Below are positions 1 to 8,820 of a stretch of 64,000 nt of DNA, in pieces. Each line of letters begins with the position of its first letter. The stretch's first letter is position 1. Both the position numbers and the translations under genes were made by a program. Source of the stretch: Virgibacillus salexigens (GTDB lineage: Bacteria; Bacillota; Bacilli; Bacillales; Amphibacillaceae); assembly GCF_014905415.1 (NCBI RefSeq), contig NZ_BNEO01000001.1:806001-870000 (forward strand). Reading direction: 5' to 3'. Under the pieces are notes generated by a model. It was given only the letters and a program-made list of their open reading frames with translations, was not told the DNA's origin and made no database searches.

Positions 1-187
1 CTTGCTTCACCACTTGCTTTTTCTTGGTTGCTCCAGCAAGAATGACTTCATATTGATTTTCCTTATTTAATCGGTCGATAACTTCCTGGTTCACGTCCAC
101 GAAGATGGTTCGATACTTTGCTTCATAGAGCAATGCTCCGATAAATCCTCGACCAATGTTTCCTGCTCCAAAATGGACGGCTAACAT
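1..187 (-). CDS. mtlD: Mannitol-1-phosphate 5-dehydrogenase, N-terminal part (cut by window edge)
   Basis: Only the first 62 codons are present; the rest lies beyond the left edge. The product would oxidise mannitol-1-phosphate to fructose-6-phosphate with NAD, the step after PTS import. The visible N-terminus reads MLAVHFGAGNIGRGFIG, the Rossmann nucleotide-binding start typical of MtlD, with GAGNIG as the dinucleotide loop. The ATG follows the mtlF stop with no gap, so the two are translationally linked and mtlD is the last visible gene of the mtlA-mtlR-mtlF-mtlD operon. Identity is very likely from this motif plus context; completeness cannot be judged. Confidence 0.93.
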   Translation of the reverse strand, partial: MLAVHFGAGNIGRGFIGALLYEAKYRTIFVDVNQEVIDRLNKENQYEVILAGATKKKQVVKQ

Positions 188-625
188 TTAATTCACCTCA
201 TTAAATAGGCTGATAATCTCATCCTTCGAGGTTGCTTCTAAGATATTATCAATATTCACTTCTTCAGAAAGGATGATAGCTATTTTTGAAAGAATTTCTA
301 AGTGTTCGTCTCCTTTTCCGGCAATGCCAATTAATACTTTAACGATATTACCGCCGCCGAAGTCCACACCATCTGGTACCGTAACAACAGAAATACCTGT
401 CTCTTTAATTTCTTTCTTGCCTTCTTCTGTACCATGGGGAATAGCAACATAATTGCCCATAAAAGTGGAGGTAACCGCTTCTCTTTCCAGCATTTTATCT
501 ATATAACCAGCATTAACGTAACCTTGATCGACCAAAATTTGCCCCGTATGACGGATGGCTGCTTCCTTACTTGTAAGTTGCGCATGTAAATCAATTGTTG
601 CTGGGCTTAATATTTGTTTTGTCAT
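188..625 (-). CDS. mtlF: Mannitol-specific PTS enzyme IIA
   Basis: Cytoplasmic EIIA component that carries phosphate from HPr to the IIB domain of MtlA. The 145-residue length matches free-standing MtlF. The phosphorylated histidine is in the segment VAIPHGTEEGK at about residue 64, the usual IIA-mtl signature. The open frame extends four codons further to a GTG at 637, but that GTG sits directly on the GGGA ribosome site. The ATG at 625 is about 12 bases downstream of it and is preferred. It lies 19 bases after mtlR and abuts mtlD, so the three are one operon. MtlR is probably a second partner of this protein, because IIA/IIB phosphorylation controls MtlR in Bacillus. Confidence 0.93.
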   Translation of the reverse strand: MTKQILSPATIDLHAQLTSKEAAIRHTGQILVDQGYVNAGYIDKMLEREAVTSTFMGNYVAIPHGTEEGKKEIKETGISVVTVPDGVDFGGGNIVKVLIGIAGKGDEHLEILSKIAIILSEEVNIDNILEATSKDEIISLFNEVN

Positions 626-644
626 AACGTGATGCACTCCCTTT

Positions 645-2744
645 TTAATGTATATTTTTATCCTGTAAGAACTGCTGAAACTGCTCCGATAAGAAGTTCT
701 TCAGCTCTATTTCTTTGCCTAATTCAAAGCGATCGATACTTTCTTGTCCTTGAATAATAATTAAACTACTCAAAAAGCTTAATACTTCTAAGACTTCCTT
801 ATGGGTTACCTGTGGCGCTGCCATTAACAGAAGACGCGTGATTTGCATATCTTCGCCATCCATTCCTTGTACGGTCACTGGATGAGCAAGCTCATAGATA
901 AAGAAAACGGCGTCACTCACATCATTTGAACGGGTATGATACAGGGCTAAAGCTGTATTCGGAATACCTAGACCACTTTGTTTTGCCCGCTCTATTAATT
1001 TCTGGTAAACTGTTTGCTTATCGGTGACATAACCTTGCTTTTCTAAATCCGTACATATCGCATCTAGCACTTGTTCAAGGGTTAAGTTATCATCCACCTG
1101 TTCGATATGGAAGGATTGCAACAGTTGTAAAACTGTTGTTGTGTAAATTTGTCTTGACTCTAATTTTGTAATAAAATCTATTCCCGTTTGCTGTGATGGC
1201 TGACGAGCTCTGGAAGGTGTGTAAGTCACTTTTTTCTGCCTTATTTTCTTCTTCACTCGATCTGCTTCAGCTTGCGATAACATTGGGGAAGCAAGCACAT
1301 AATCTACATCATACCCTTTTAACGGTACGGTCGATACGATCACGTCATACGCAGCTAAATCCGTATTTGATAAGTCAAAAATCGATTTATTATCCACTTC
1401 TTTTATTTCTGGAATACGCTGCATTAAGGTTGTGGCTAATAACTTTGCGGTCCCAATTCCGCTTGAACAGATAACCAATGCCCGTACCTCTAATTTCATT
1501 TCTCCATATAGTAACACCGATGCAAAATGAAGCACGAGATAGCCAATTTCATCATCTGGAAAATGGATCTGGGGAAATATTTTCTCCACGCCTTCACGTA
1601 GTAACTCGATTAAAGCTTTATACTTGCTTGCAATCTCATCATAGATTGGGTTTTTTATCGTCATCCCTTGCTTTAATCGATAAATCGCAGGTCGCATATG
1701 AGTAACAAGATCATTCAATAATGACATATTATTTGTTAAGTCTACTTGTAATTGATGACCAATATATGCAATCAATTGTTTTGCTCGATAAACGATGTCT
1801 AAATTGGAATCCTCAAGTACATAAGCTTGGTCAGCGCGTAATTTTGCACCGAGTAAATGCATGGTAATATAGTCAATTTCCTCATGAGGAATCTCAATAG
1901 TTAAGGCTCCTTGTAAATTTCGAAGCATCGCAGCAGCAACTTCATATTCCTTCGTTTCTTCGAATTCCTTCCTTGGATAAGCCTGGTCAAACATAATTAT
2001 TTCTCCTTGTTGCAGGCGCTCGATGGCCAATGCGAGATGAACAACTAAACCAACATATGCATTATCTGCCAATTCGTAAGGTAAAGATTTGCTAGCTTCT
2101 TGCACACAAGCCTCGATCATACTTAAATTCTCTAAATTTACAAAACCCAATAACCGATTGGAAACTGCATCTAGTGGTTGGGTACGTTGCTTCATCGTCT
2201 CCTTGATTAATGGCACATATTCAAAGAGATCGACATATCGATTAATTAAATAGCTAATTGCTGCACGTTTGTCGACCTCATTTCCAGTGATTTCGACCCC
2301 ATAGCCCCGTTTTCGAATTAACGTTAATTGATAATCATTTAGTTCCTTCTCCATTTGATCAAGATCATGACTAACTGTAGCTATTGTCACGTTTAGATCA
2401 TGTGAAAGGGTGAACAGTTTGATCGGTTCATTTGCTTGCAATAAACTAGCAAGGATGATAGCCTTCCTTTCTTCCGGTGTATACTCCGATACTGTCCCTC
2501 CATTATTTAGTGCTTGATCTAGATCCTTTAATTTACCTAAATCACCAGTCATTCGGATACCGAATCTGGTTTTCTTTTCAATGGATAAGTTATAATCAAC
2601 TAGTGCCGCTTCCAAGCTTTTGAGATCTCGATGAATCGTGCGTTCACTTACAGTTAACTTATCAGCCAGTAGTTTAACTGGAATCGGATCTTTACTTTCA
2701 CGTAATAAGGACAACAGTTTTCTTTCTCTGGCTGTAAGGTACAA
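645..2744 (-). CDS. mtlR: Mannitol operon transcriptional activator (DeoR-HTH, two PRDs, IIB- and IIA-like domains)
   Basis: Activator of the mannitol operon, controlled by PTS phosphorylation. Order of parts in 699 residues: DeoR-type helix-turn-helix (about 5-60), second HTH (about 90-150), PRD1 with histidines near 236 and 296, PRD2 with histidines near 349 and 406, a GatB-like IIB domain with the Cys of VICSSGIG near 426, then a C-terminal IIA-like domain. The longest frame starts at a GTG (2753) that lies inside the AGGGGG ribosome site. A TTG at 2744 has 8-base spacing and gives the N-terminus LYLTARERKLL, which aligns with Bacillus MtlR (MYMTARE), so TTG is chosen. It lies between mtlA and mtlF, as in Geobacillus-type mtl operons. 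Confidence 0.92.
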   Translation of the reverse strand: MYLTARERKLLSLLRESKDPIPVKLLADKLTVSERTIHRDLKSLEAALVDYNLSIEKKTRFGIRMTGDLGKLKDLDQALNNGGTVSEYTPEERKAIILASLLQANEPIKLFTLSHDLNVTIATVSHDLDQMEKELNDYQLTLIRKRGYGVEITGNEVDKRAAISYLINRYVDLFEYVPLIKETMKQRTQPLDAVSNRLLGFVNLENLSMIEACVQEASKSLPYELADNAYVGLVVHLALAIERLQQGEIIMFDQAYPRKEFEETKEYEVAAAMLRNLQGALTIEIPHEEIDYITMHLLGAKLRADQAYVLEDSNLDIVYRAKQLIAYIGHQLQVDLTNNMSLLNDLVTHMRPAIYRLKQGMTIKNPIYDEIASKYKALIELLREGVEKIFPQIHFPDDEIGYLVLHFASVLLYGEMKLEVRALVICSSGIGTAKLLATTLMQRIPEIKEVDNKSIFDLSNTDLAAYDVIVSTVPLKGYDVDYVLASPMLSQAEADRVKKKIRQKKVTYTPSRARQPSQQTGIDFITKLESRQIYTTTVLQLLQSFHIEQVDDNLTLEQVLDAICTDLEKQGYVTDKQTVYQKLIERAKQSGLGIPNTALALYHTRSNDVSDAVFFIYELAHPVTVQGMDGEDMQITRLLLMAAPQVTHKEVLEVLSFLSSLIIIQGQESIDRFELGKEIELKNFLSEQFQQFLQDKNIH

Positions 2745-2777
2745 TCTGTTCACCCCCTACTTATTAATTCGTTACGT

Positions 2778-4205
2778 TTATTTACGTAAGCGCTCAACTA
2801 GTTCTGCATATTTTGGACTATTTAAGAAGTTTTCAACCGAAATATGTTCGGCATTCGGTCTTTTTGCTTTGGCACGATCGGTTAAATCTTTATGGGTAAT
2901 AATAATATCTGCATCATCTGGAATCTCGTTAATCGCTGTGTTATTTACATCAATGTCAATCGATGCATCAGCGAATTTCTTCTTCAAGAGGGAAGCTCCC
3001 ATTGCACTAGAACCCATTCCCGCATCACAAGCAAAGATAACCTTATTGACATCTTCGGTAGGCTTTTCTGTATTCCCTTCTGTTTCCACCGTTTGCTCCT
3101 CTGTAAGATTAGCTGAAACAGAGCTTTTCTTGCCTTTCATTGCTTCCATTTTGTCAGTTGCTTCTACTAAATCTTCTTCGTTAGTCTTACTAGTTTTCAA
3201 GATAAATGCAGCGATAATGAAGGACACAACTGCTGCGATTAAAACACCAGCTGTAACAGCAAAATAACTTCCTTGGGCTGTCATTGCGTATATCGCGAAA
3301 ATGCTACCTGGAGATGCCGCTGCTCTTAGACCTGCATCAAGTAAGTTAAAGGTAAACACTCCACTCATACCACCAGCAATTACAGCGAGGATGAGTGCTG
3401 GCTTCATTAGCACGTATGGGAAGTAAATCTCATGAATTCCACCTAAAAATTGGATGATTGCAGCACCTGGCGCAGAACTTTTTGAAGCACCTCTGCCAAA
3501 AATTGAAAATGCTAATAAGATACCTAATCCAGGTCCTGGATTTGCTTCTAATAAGAAGAGAATCGATTTTCCAGCTTCTGCTGCTTGTTCAACCCCAATC
3601 GGACTTAAAATTCCATGATTAATGGCATTGTTTAAGAATAAAATTTTTGCCGGTTCTATAATAATACTGGTTAATGGAAGTAAGCCAGCAGCAATAATTG
3701 CTTCTACTCCAGCTGCTAACGCATTATTCAACCCTTCGACCACTGGTCCAATTGCTAAAGCAGCAATAATTGCCAAGCCAGCTCCCAAGATACCAGCAGA
3801 GAAGTTATTATAAAGCATTTCAAAACCAGAACGAATGCGATGCTGCAGCCCTTGGTCAATTTTCTTCATGACATAACCAGCCAATGGACCCATCACCATT
3901 GCCCCTAAGAACATTGGAATTCCGGCTCCTACAATAACTCCCATGGTGGCTGTTGCACCAACAACTCCTCCACGGAGGCCGTGAAGCATTCGACCACCAG
4001 TAAAACCAATTAACAGCGGTAATAGATAATTAATCATGGGATCAACTAATTGTGCTAAGCTTTCATTTGGCAACCATCCATCTGGAATGAATAAAGCAGT
4101 AATAATTCCCCACGCAATAAATGCACCAATATTCGGCATAATCATACCACTTAAATAACTTCCAAAACGTTGGACTTTGGCTCGAAAACCTTTATTTTCA
4201 GCCAT
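2778..4205 (-). CDS. mtlA: Mannitol-specific PTS enzyme IICB
   Basis: Membrane permease that imports and phosphorylates mannitol. The first 340 residues or so form the hydrophobic IIC channel, with the family signature GGIHEIYFPYVLMKP at about 255-270. A charged linker (about 345-385) leads to the IIB domain, whose phosphorylated cysteine is in FACDAGMGSSAMGAS. There is no fused IIA, which agrees with a separate mtlF. At 475 residues it has the usual length of Bacillus MtlA. A good ribosome site (GAAAGGAGTG) precedes the ATG. It is the first gene of the operon, with an apparent promoter and MtlR-type box upstream. Confidence 0.96.
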   Translation of the reverse strand: MAENKGFRAKVQRFGSYLSGMIMPNIGAFIAWGIITALFIPDGWLPNESLAQLVDPMINYLLPLLIGFTGGRMLHGLRGGVVGATATMGVIVGAGIPMFLGAMVMGPLAGYVMKKIDQGLQHRIRSGFEMLYNNFSAGILGAGLAIIAALAIGPVVEGLNNALAAGVEAIIAAGLLPLTSIIIEPAKILFLNNAINHGILSPIGVEQAAEAGKSILFLLEANPGPGLGILLAFSIFGRGASKSSAPGAAIIQFLGGIHEIYFPYVLMKPALILAVIAGGMSGVFTFNLLDAGLRAAASPGSIFAIYAMTAQGSYFAVTAGVLIAAVVSFIIAAFILKTSKTNEEDLVEATDKMEAMKGKKSSVSANLTEEQTVETEGNTEKPTEDVNKVIFACDAGMGSSAMGASLLKKKFADASIDIDVNNTAINEIPDDADIIITHKDLTDRAKAKRPNAEHISVENFLNSPKYAELVERLRK

Positions 4206-4285
4206 TGATAAACACTCCTTTCACGGACTTAGGATGTCCTTCTATTTATAGATTTAATGTTTTTTATACCGAAATTCCTAATACA

Positions 4286-4315
4286 ATTTTACTGTCCAAG
4301 AAAGGGCTTTCTCAA
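4286..4315 (-). promoter_or_regulatory. Candidate sigma-A promoter of the mtl operon
   Basis: On the minus strand TTGAGA (4315-4310) and TAAAAT (4291-4286) are separated by 18 bases, about 80 bases before the mtlA start. Each hexamer matches the consensus in five of six bases. No cre box was found next to it. Confidence 0.5.
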
Positions 4316-4334
4316 TGAAATCTAAATATAATTT

Positions 4335-4354
4335 TGTCATCTCCATTGTTGACA
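4335..4354. promoter_or_regulatory. Possible MtlR operator (inverted repeat upstream of the mtl promoter)
   Basis: TGTCA and TGACA arms flank a 10-base spacer, about 20 bases upstream of the proposed -35 box. This is the usual place for an activator site. The TTGTCA/TGACA half-sites resemble MtlR boxes described in Bacilli, but assignment is by position and resemblance only. Confidence 0.4.
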
Positions 4355-4630
4355 TGATTAAAATACGGAGGCATATTTCATTTGCACTCTGATATTGATT
4401 ATACTTTCCTTGGACTCATCTAACTTGGCAAAGCTAGCATCACCTATGTAGAGCCAGTTCCCTTCAATTTAGGGGCTCTGCTTTAATTCATCTTAAGGAA
4501 ACTCCCGAGAACGAAAGACATCCCTCCTGTCTTAACAAAGGCATTATTATGTTAGGATGACTATACCAGTTTATAATTAATTCGAAGTCTACAGCCACAT
4601 CATAAATTCCTGAAAATTGGTAAATATGAA

Positions 4631-4819
4631 CTATTTTAAGAAATTATCTACTTTAGGCAGGTCTTTTTCATCAATTATCTGTAAATTCTTAACCTTCTGT
4701 TGATATTTGTATCTACTTATGTATACTTGAAGTAAGCGAAAGGTTATGACAAATATTAGAGAGAGGAGGATAAATTTGTATACTTTGTTACAGTTGTCTA
4801 GACAGGAGCAATAAATCAA
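4631..4819 (-). CDS. Possible small single-pass membrane protein or remnant
   Basis: A 62-codon frame from TTG encodes a short Cys-rich start, one hydrophobic helix (about residues 14-32, VYKFILLSLIFVITF) and a charged Lys/Asp-rich tail. It is not recognised. The only strong ribosome site nearby (GGGGGAGGTG) serves an ATG 13 bases upstream of the TTG in another frame that ends after four codons. Either the small protein is poorly translated from TTG or this is a gene damaged by a frameshift near its start. The rest of the 4206-5001 intergenic stretch holds the mtl control region and weak hairpins near 4449-4482 and 4516-4537; nothing else was recognised. Confidence 0.25.
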   Translation of the reverse strand: MIYCSCLDNCNKVYKFILLSLIFVITFRLLQVYISRYKYQQKVKNLQIIDEKDLPKVDNFLK

Positions 4820-5001
4820 GAAACCAACATTATGTACACCTCCCCCTTAATTATAAGAACGTATTGCTCTTCTAATAACTCAGCTATTCTATGACAACAA
4901 TCCGTTTATAAAATATATCAAGTTCTTATTCTATTCAATCACTGCTCTAATTTCATTTCACCCGACCTTTCGCACCATTTACGTTTTCAAGGAGGAATTA
5001 A

Positions 5002-5859
5002 ATGAATTTACTAACATCCGTTCCGAAAACATTGAAAATCACTTTAGGTGCTCTGATTATGTTATTATGTTCCGTTGCTTTTGCTAATTCTGTATCCGCA
5101 CACGGATATGTTAATAATCCAGAGAGCCGTAACTTATTATGTGCTGACGGAGCCAACTATGACTGTGGTGCTGTGATCTATGAACCGCAAAGTCTTGAAG
5201 CTCCTGGTAATTATCCAGAAGGTGGTCCTCCAGATGGAAAAATTGCCAGTGCAAATATCTTTCATGAACTCGATGCTCAATCGGAAGATCGCTGGGCGAA
5301 GGTTCCCATGTCAAGTGGTGCTTTTACATTCGAATGGACACTAACAGCTGCCCATGCAACAGATAAATGGGAATATTACATCACAAAAGAAGACTGGGAT
5401 CCAAATGATCCTTTAGAACGTTCTGATTTCGAACGATTCTGCTCCATTGATGATAATGGAGATCGCCCTCCATTTACAGTTAATCATGACTGCGTGATTC
5501 CAGATAGAACAGGGTATCATGTCATCCTTGCTTACTGGGAAGTGGCTGATACAGCAAATGCATTTTACAATGTAATTGATGCCAACTTCGATGGGGAGTA
5601 TGTAGAACCTGGTGATCCAGGAACTGGCGAACCTGATCCCGGAGAACCAAGTGATGCTCCTGCCTGGGATGCAAACGAAACTTATCTAGGTGGAGATCAA
5701 GTAACCTATAATGGAAATATTTATGAAGCAAAATGGTGGACCCAAGGTGAAACACCAGGTGAAGCTGAGGTTTGGGAGCTTGTTAGTGAAGGAACAGCAT
5801 CCTCAAACAATACCAGTTATCTCACTTACTTTTACTCACTTGGCACTATTTTGAAATAA
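5002..5859 (+). CDS. Secreted chitin-active lytic polysaccharide monooxygenase (AA10) with CBM5/12
   Basis: Copper enzyme that oxidatively cleaves crystalline polysaccharide, most likely chitin, outside the cell. A signal peptide (about 1-33) ends in VSA before His34 of HGYV, so the mature protein starts with the histidine needed for the copper brace. The second brace histidine is His118 in LTAAHATDKW, and the axial aromatic is in NAFYNVID. The AA10 domain (34-200) is followed by a Gly/Pro/Glu linker and a CBM5/12 module (about 219-265, with YLGGDQVTYNG and AKWWTQG) that binds chitin. A clear GGAGGAA ribosome site and a terminator enclose it, so it is monocistronic. It fits the chito-oligosaccharide uptake genes at 7.8-14 kb. 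Confidence 0.93.
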   Translation: MNLLTSVPKTLKITLGALIMLLCSVAFANSVSAHGYVNNPESRNLLCADGANYDCGAVIYEPQSLEAPGNYPEGGPPDGKIASANIFHELDAQSEDRWAKVPMSSGAFTFEWTLTAAHATDKWEYYITKEDWDPNDPLERSDFERFCSIDDNGDRPPFTVNHDCVIPDRTGYHVILAYWEVADTANAFYNVIDANFDGEYVEPGDPGTGEPDPGEPSDAPAWDANETYLGGDQVTYNGNIYEAKWWTQGETPGEAEVWELVSEGTASSNNTSYLTYFYSLGTILK

Positions 5860-5872
5860 AAGTTATCCTTAA

Positions 5873-5904
5873 AAAAGACCCTTTTCTTATTAAGAGGGTC
5901 TTTC
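5873..5904 (+). terminator. Rho-independent terminator after the AA10 gene
   Basis: The stem AAGACCCT / AGGGTCTT encloses an AT-rich loop and is followed by TTTCT; an A-run precedes it, so it could also act on the opposite strand. Confidence 0.75.
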
Positions 5905-6093
5905 TATCTTTCTAATCCGATGGTTTTAATAGAATTCCTGACTCACGTCGCTGCTTTAATGTTCTTCCGTACTAGAATCCAATTAGGAGGATAGCTTGTA
6001 AGAAAACCTAAAACCATTGCAATTCGCATCATATATCAATAAATAGACTCGGTTGATTTACTGGGTAAATAGGATAAAATGTACAATTACCAT

Positions 6094-6588
6094 CTAACCA
6101 AACATTCCAACTTCAAATGCAATTAGAGAGATTGAATCTGACTTAATGGCTGCCTTAATGGAACCCATCCTTCCCTGTGCTTCGTTCATTGGATAGATGG
6201 TATAAAATTTAAATATAATACCAACTATGTAGGCGAGTATAAATTCTACTATTAAATGAGCAGATAAGGTGGAGCCTGCAATCGTTACAGTCCAAACAAC
6301 AAAGGGAACACCAACAGCATTATCTCCGACAGTGCAACCTGCTGAGCAATGACTGGTAGAAACAAATACTTTAGCGGTTTGATGGCGGTTGTCTTGAATA
6401 TCTATATTTTTATTCGACCCCCATCTAAAATATGTCCACAGCGCCAATGGACCCAAAAACCATCCATTTATTGGCCAAACCACATCCATGATTTCCATCA
6501 TTTGCGGATGCCTAATAATACCCATAATTATAATCAAAGAACAGAAGAATCCGATTGCTAAAAAAACTCATGAAATAATGGCTAACAT
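6094..6588 (-). pseudogene. DUF4396 membrane protein gene interrupted by an in-frame TGA at codon 7
   Basis: The reading frame downstream of the stop gives a 147-residue product with the DUF4396 features: HPQMMEIMDVVWPI, then GPLALW, the HCSAGCTVGD cluster and further membrane helices. An excellent ribosome site (AAAGGAGGGGG) with ATG lies at 6588 in the same frame and reads MLAIIS, then TGA (6570-6568), then VFLAIGFF into the conserved part. A TGG to TGA change would explain it, since Trp fits this hydrophobic position. Without re-initiation at the downstream TTG (6537), the first membrane helix is lost. The function of DUF4396 is not established. A sequencing error is possible but would have to be a substitution. 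Confidence 0.7.
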
Positions 6589-6709
6589 TGTCCCCCTCCT
6601 TTTATTGACTAGCAGTAATATACCCTCATACAGAAAGTAGAAACGTAGCGCGTGAATGGTTTTGGACCGATAGATATTCTCCATGTAGAACAGAATGGCA
6701 TTTAAATTA

Positions 6710-6718
6710 TGGTATAAT
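6710..6718 (+). promoter_or_regulatory. Extended -10 promoter element
   Basis: TGGTATAAT is a perfect TATAAT with the upstream TG of an extended -10, 70 bases before the 6788 gene; no good -35 box is seen at the right distance. Confidence 0.4.
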
Positions 6719-6787
6719 CAACCCAACGTAACAGCATAGATTTACTACAGCAGCTTTGCACCAAATCTATGAAAAGGATCGTTGCAT

Positions 6788-7432
6788 ATGGACAAACATA
6801 CTTCGGATACATTTCGAAAACGGATCGAAAACTTTTCTTACCATTATAAATATCATACGATTGCTGCTATCTGTTTGCTTCTCCTCGTATCTTCACTTGG
6901 CTATACCCTTATCGAAGGCCAAATTGCTAAATCAAATGATGCAAACAAAGCCCCGGCAGATTTAGATATTATGTTGTTTGGTAATTATCAGGAAGAGGAT
7001 TTCTCCTCTATCGAACAACGGGTTCAAAAATCATTCCCAAATTGGGAGCGTATTCATATAAGGCTTGTGTATGTACCTAATCAAGTAAACGCAACAGAAG
7101 ATATGGCAAATTTTCAACAAGGTCAGATTGCCATCAAGGAAAATAAGCCTGATATTTACATTTTTGACCTTGGTTATTTTAAACGCTTTGTAGAGGATGG
7201 ACCTTTTCTTTCATTAGAACAATTAGCACTTCCATCATCTGTCACGCTGCTTTTTCATCAAAAGGAATCAGATACGAAGGAACACCCATATGGTTTGGAT
7301 CTAAGTGATCATCCTTTGTTTTCAGGATTAGCAATTGCGTCAGCAAGTAAAATCGCGGTAATTCGAGAAGATGGAGATAATCGCTCCCATGCCGAAGCCT
7401 TATTCAAAGAACTTTATAAAGAAACATACTGA
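6788..7432 (+). CDS. Unrecognised membrane-anchored extracytoplasmic protein
   Basis: A 214-residue protein starting at ATG 6788 (AAAAGGA nine bases upstream; the longer frame begins at a TTG two codons earlier). Residues 1-23 are charged and cytoplasmic, about 24-44 form one membrane helix, and the rest should lie outside. The outer part has a look reminiscent of sugar-binding proteins: a beta strand (LDIMLFGNY), a region with KPDIYIFDLGYFKRFV, then LSLEQLALP. It is far shorter than a full binding protein and has no lipobox. It is not recognised; a reduced solute-binding or sensing domain is a guess. It is not obviously in an operon; the AA10 and GH20/ABC genes are near. Confidence 0.6.
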   Translation: MDKHTSDTFRKRIENFSYHYKYHTIAAICLLLLVSSLGYTLIEGQIAKSNDANKAPADLDIMLFGNYQEEDFSSIEQRVQKSFPNWERIHIRLVYVPNQVNATEDMANFQQGQIAIKENKPDIYIFDLGYFKRFVEDGPFLSLEQLALPSSVTLLFHQKESDTKEHPYGLDLSDHPLFSGLAIASASKIAVIREDGDNRSHAEALFKELYKETY

Positions 7433-7584
7433 AGCATTGATTTTTTCGATAAGCTGCGTTCATAATTCAGGAGCGGAATATCCCGATTTTCCGCGGACAA
7501 AGGCCAGAGCTTCTTTGCAAAAATCAGGTTCAACGATTTCGAAGTCGCTCGTTTTTCCAAAGGAATGACGGGCTTTCTCTTCAT
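7414..7584 (-). repeat. GC-richer repeat-like intergenic element containing a 56-codon frame
   Basis: This stretch is visibly richer in G+C than its surroundings, with CGCGG, GGCC and TCGCTCG words. It contains an ATG-started frame of 56 codons (7584 to 7414) rich in Lys, Arg, Ser and Leu with no ribosome site. The frame overlaps the end of the 6788 gene by 19 bases. The look is of an intergenic repeat or a decayed mobile fragment rather than a gene. No second copy was found in this window. The rest of 7433-7782 shows nothing else. Confidence 0.3.
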
Positions 7585-7782
7585 CGGAATCAACTTACAT
7601 CAATAATCAGGTTCACGTAATAAGCTAGATTGTTGCCTAGATATATGTAGACATTCTCCTCCATTCTCTTCTCTTATCCAATTCTTTAAGTCACTGCTAG
7701 AAAGCATCTTGTCGATGAGGCTAAAAAATGGCCGCCGAGAGTTTCTCAACAGCCGAATTGCAATCACCCCAAACTTTTATCA

Positions 7783-8802
7783 TCACTTGACTTTGACACA
7801 GACAGGTTCGTCAATACAATACTCAATCCCTGAATATCTAGGGATACCGTTCGTTCCAATTTCCATTAATACAATTGAATTGCTATGCTCATTTGCAATT
7901 AACATCCCATTTTCATCTGGAGTAAGAGCAAAACTTCTCGGCCAATCTCCTACTGTTGATACATAATCAACCAACGATAAAGTTCCATCCTTATCCATTT
8001 TAAATATAGCAATACTATGATGTCCTCGATTGGAGGCATATAAATATGATTTTTTATGGGCAATATGAATATCTGCCCCAAAATTATCCGCTTCAAAATC
8101 AGCAGGTAGACTGCTGATTTCTTGGACGAGTTGTAAGCCTGTTATGCTTTCATTGTAGTGGTAAACGCTAATTTTTGAATTAAACTCATTCACGACATAC
8201 AGCTTCCGATGATTTATTGCTACGGCTACATGCCTTGGGCCTGACTTTGGAACGGTATCAAAGCTATTGATGAGTTCTAGTTTTCCATTACGAAAGCGGT
8301 ATAGATATAATTTATCTAACCCTAAATCAGTCACTACGTATTTATGAGTATAGGGAAGGTGTACAATGGTATGTGGATGTGAACCAGCACCATACTCCTG
8401 TTGATCCGTTAGTGGACCAATTGCACCATCTTCCTGTAACTGATGCACGGTCGTTGTACCTTCTCCATAGTTAACAGTTAATAAGTAGCTTTCTGTTTCA
8501 TCCAGGGTTACATAACATGGACCATTTCCATAGGTGCTTTGATAACTTTGTTCTGTCAAATAAGCATTATCTTCCCTTATTAGATACGAAACGACTTCTC
8601 CTTGATCTACTTCACTTACTGCATAAAGTAACTGTTGCTGCTTATCTATCGTTAGGTAAGAGGGGTTTTTAATCCCTTTTGCGGTCGCTTTTAGTTTCAA
8701 AGTCCTTGCCTCTGTATCTAAGGATAGGATTTGTATGGAAGCATCTAACTCCTCTCCATACGTCCCTACATAAACATGATAAGGATTCGCTTTTGTTGTC
8801 AT
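7783..8802 (-). CDS. Lactonase family protein (6-phosphogluconolactonase-like beta-propeller)
   Basis: A 339-residue cytoplasmic protein with the seven-bladed lactonase fold (YkgB/Pgl type). Repeated strands such as YVGTYG, HPHTIVHLPYTHKYVVTDLGLD, SGPRHVAVAINHRKLYVVNE and GDWPRSFALTPDENGMLIANEHSNSIV mark the blades and carry the conserved His, Asp and Arg residues. Proteins of this family hydrolyse sugar lactones such as 6-phosphogluconolactone; the substrate here is not evident. The ATG at 8802 has GGGAG seven bases upstream. It follows the GH20 gene by 18 bases and so is probably the last gene of the chito-oligosaccharide operon, which suggests a role with an oxidised sugar or in the pentose phosphate route. 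Confidence 0.82.
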   Translation of the reverse strand: MTTKANPYHVYVGTYGEELDASIQILSLDTEARTLKLKATAKGIKNPSYLTIDKQQQLLYAVSEVDQGEVVSYLIREDNAYLTEQSYQSTYGNGPCYVTLDETESYLLTVNYGEGTTTVHQLQEDGAIGPLTDQQEYGAGSHPHTIVHLPYTHKYVVTDLGLDKLYLYRFRNGKLELINSFDTVPKSGPRHVAVAINHRKLYVVNEFNSKISVYHYNESITGLQLVQEISSLPADFEADNFGADIHIAHKKSYLYASNRGHHSIAIFKMDKDGTLSLVDYVSTVGDWPRSFALTPDENGMLIANEHSNSIVLMEIGTNGIPRYSGIEYCIDEPVCVKVK

Positions 8803-8820
8803 AGACACACTCCCTGTTGA

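Noticed and set aside
2638-3267. Plus-strand open frame of about 209 codons
   Set aside because: Antisense to mtlA/mtlR, Ser-rich and without ribosome site; a shadow of the real genes.
4349-4377. TTGACA-17-CATATT promoter on the plus strand
   Set aside because: No plus-strand gene follows for more than 600 bases; the TTGACA is better explained as half of the MtlR-type inverted repeat.
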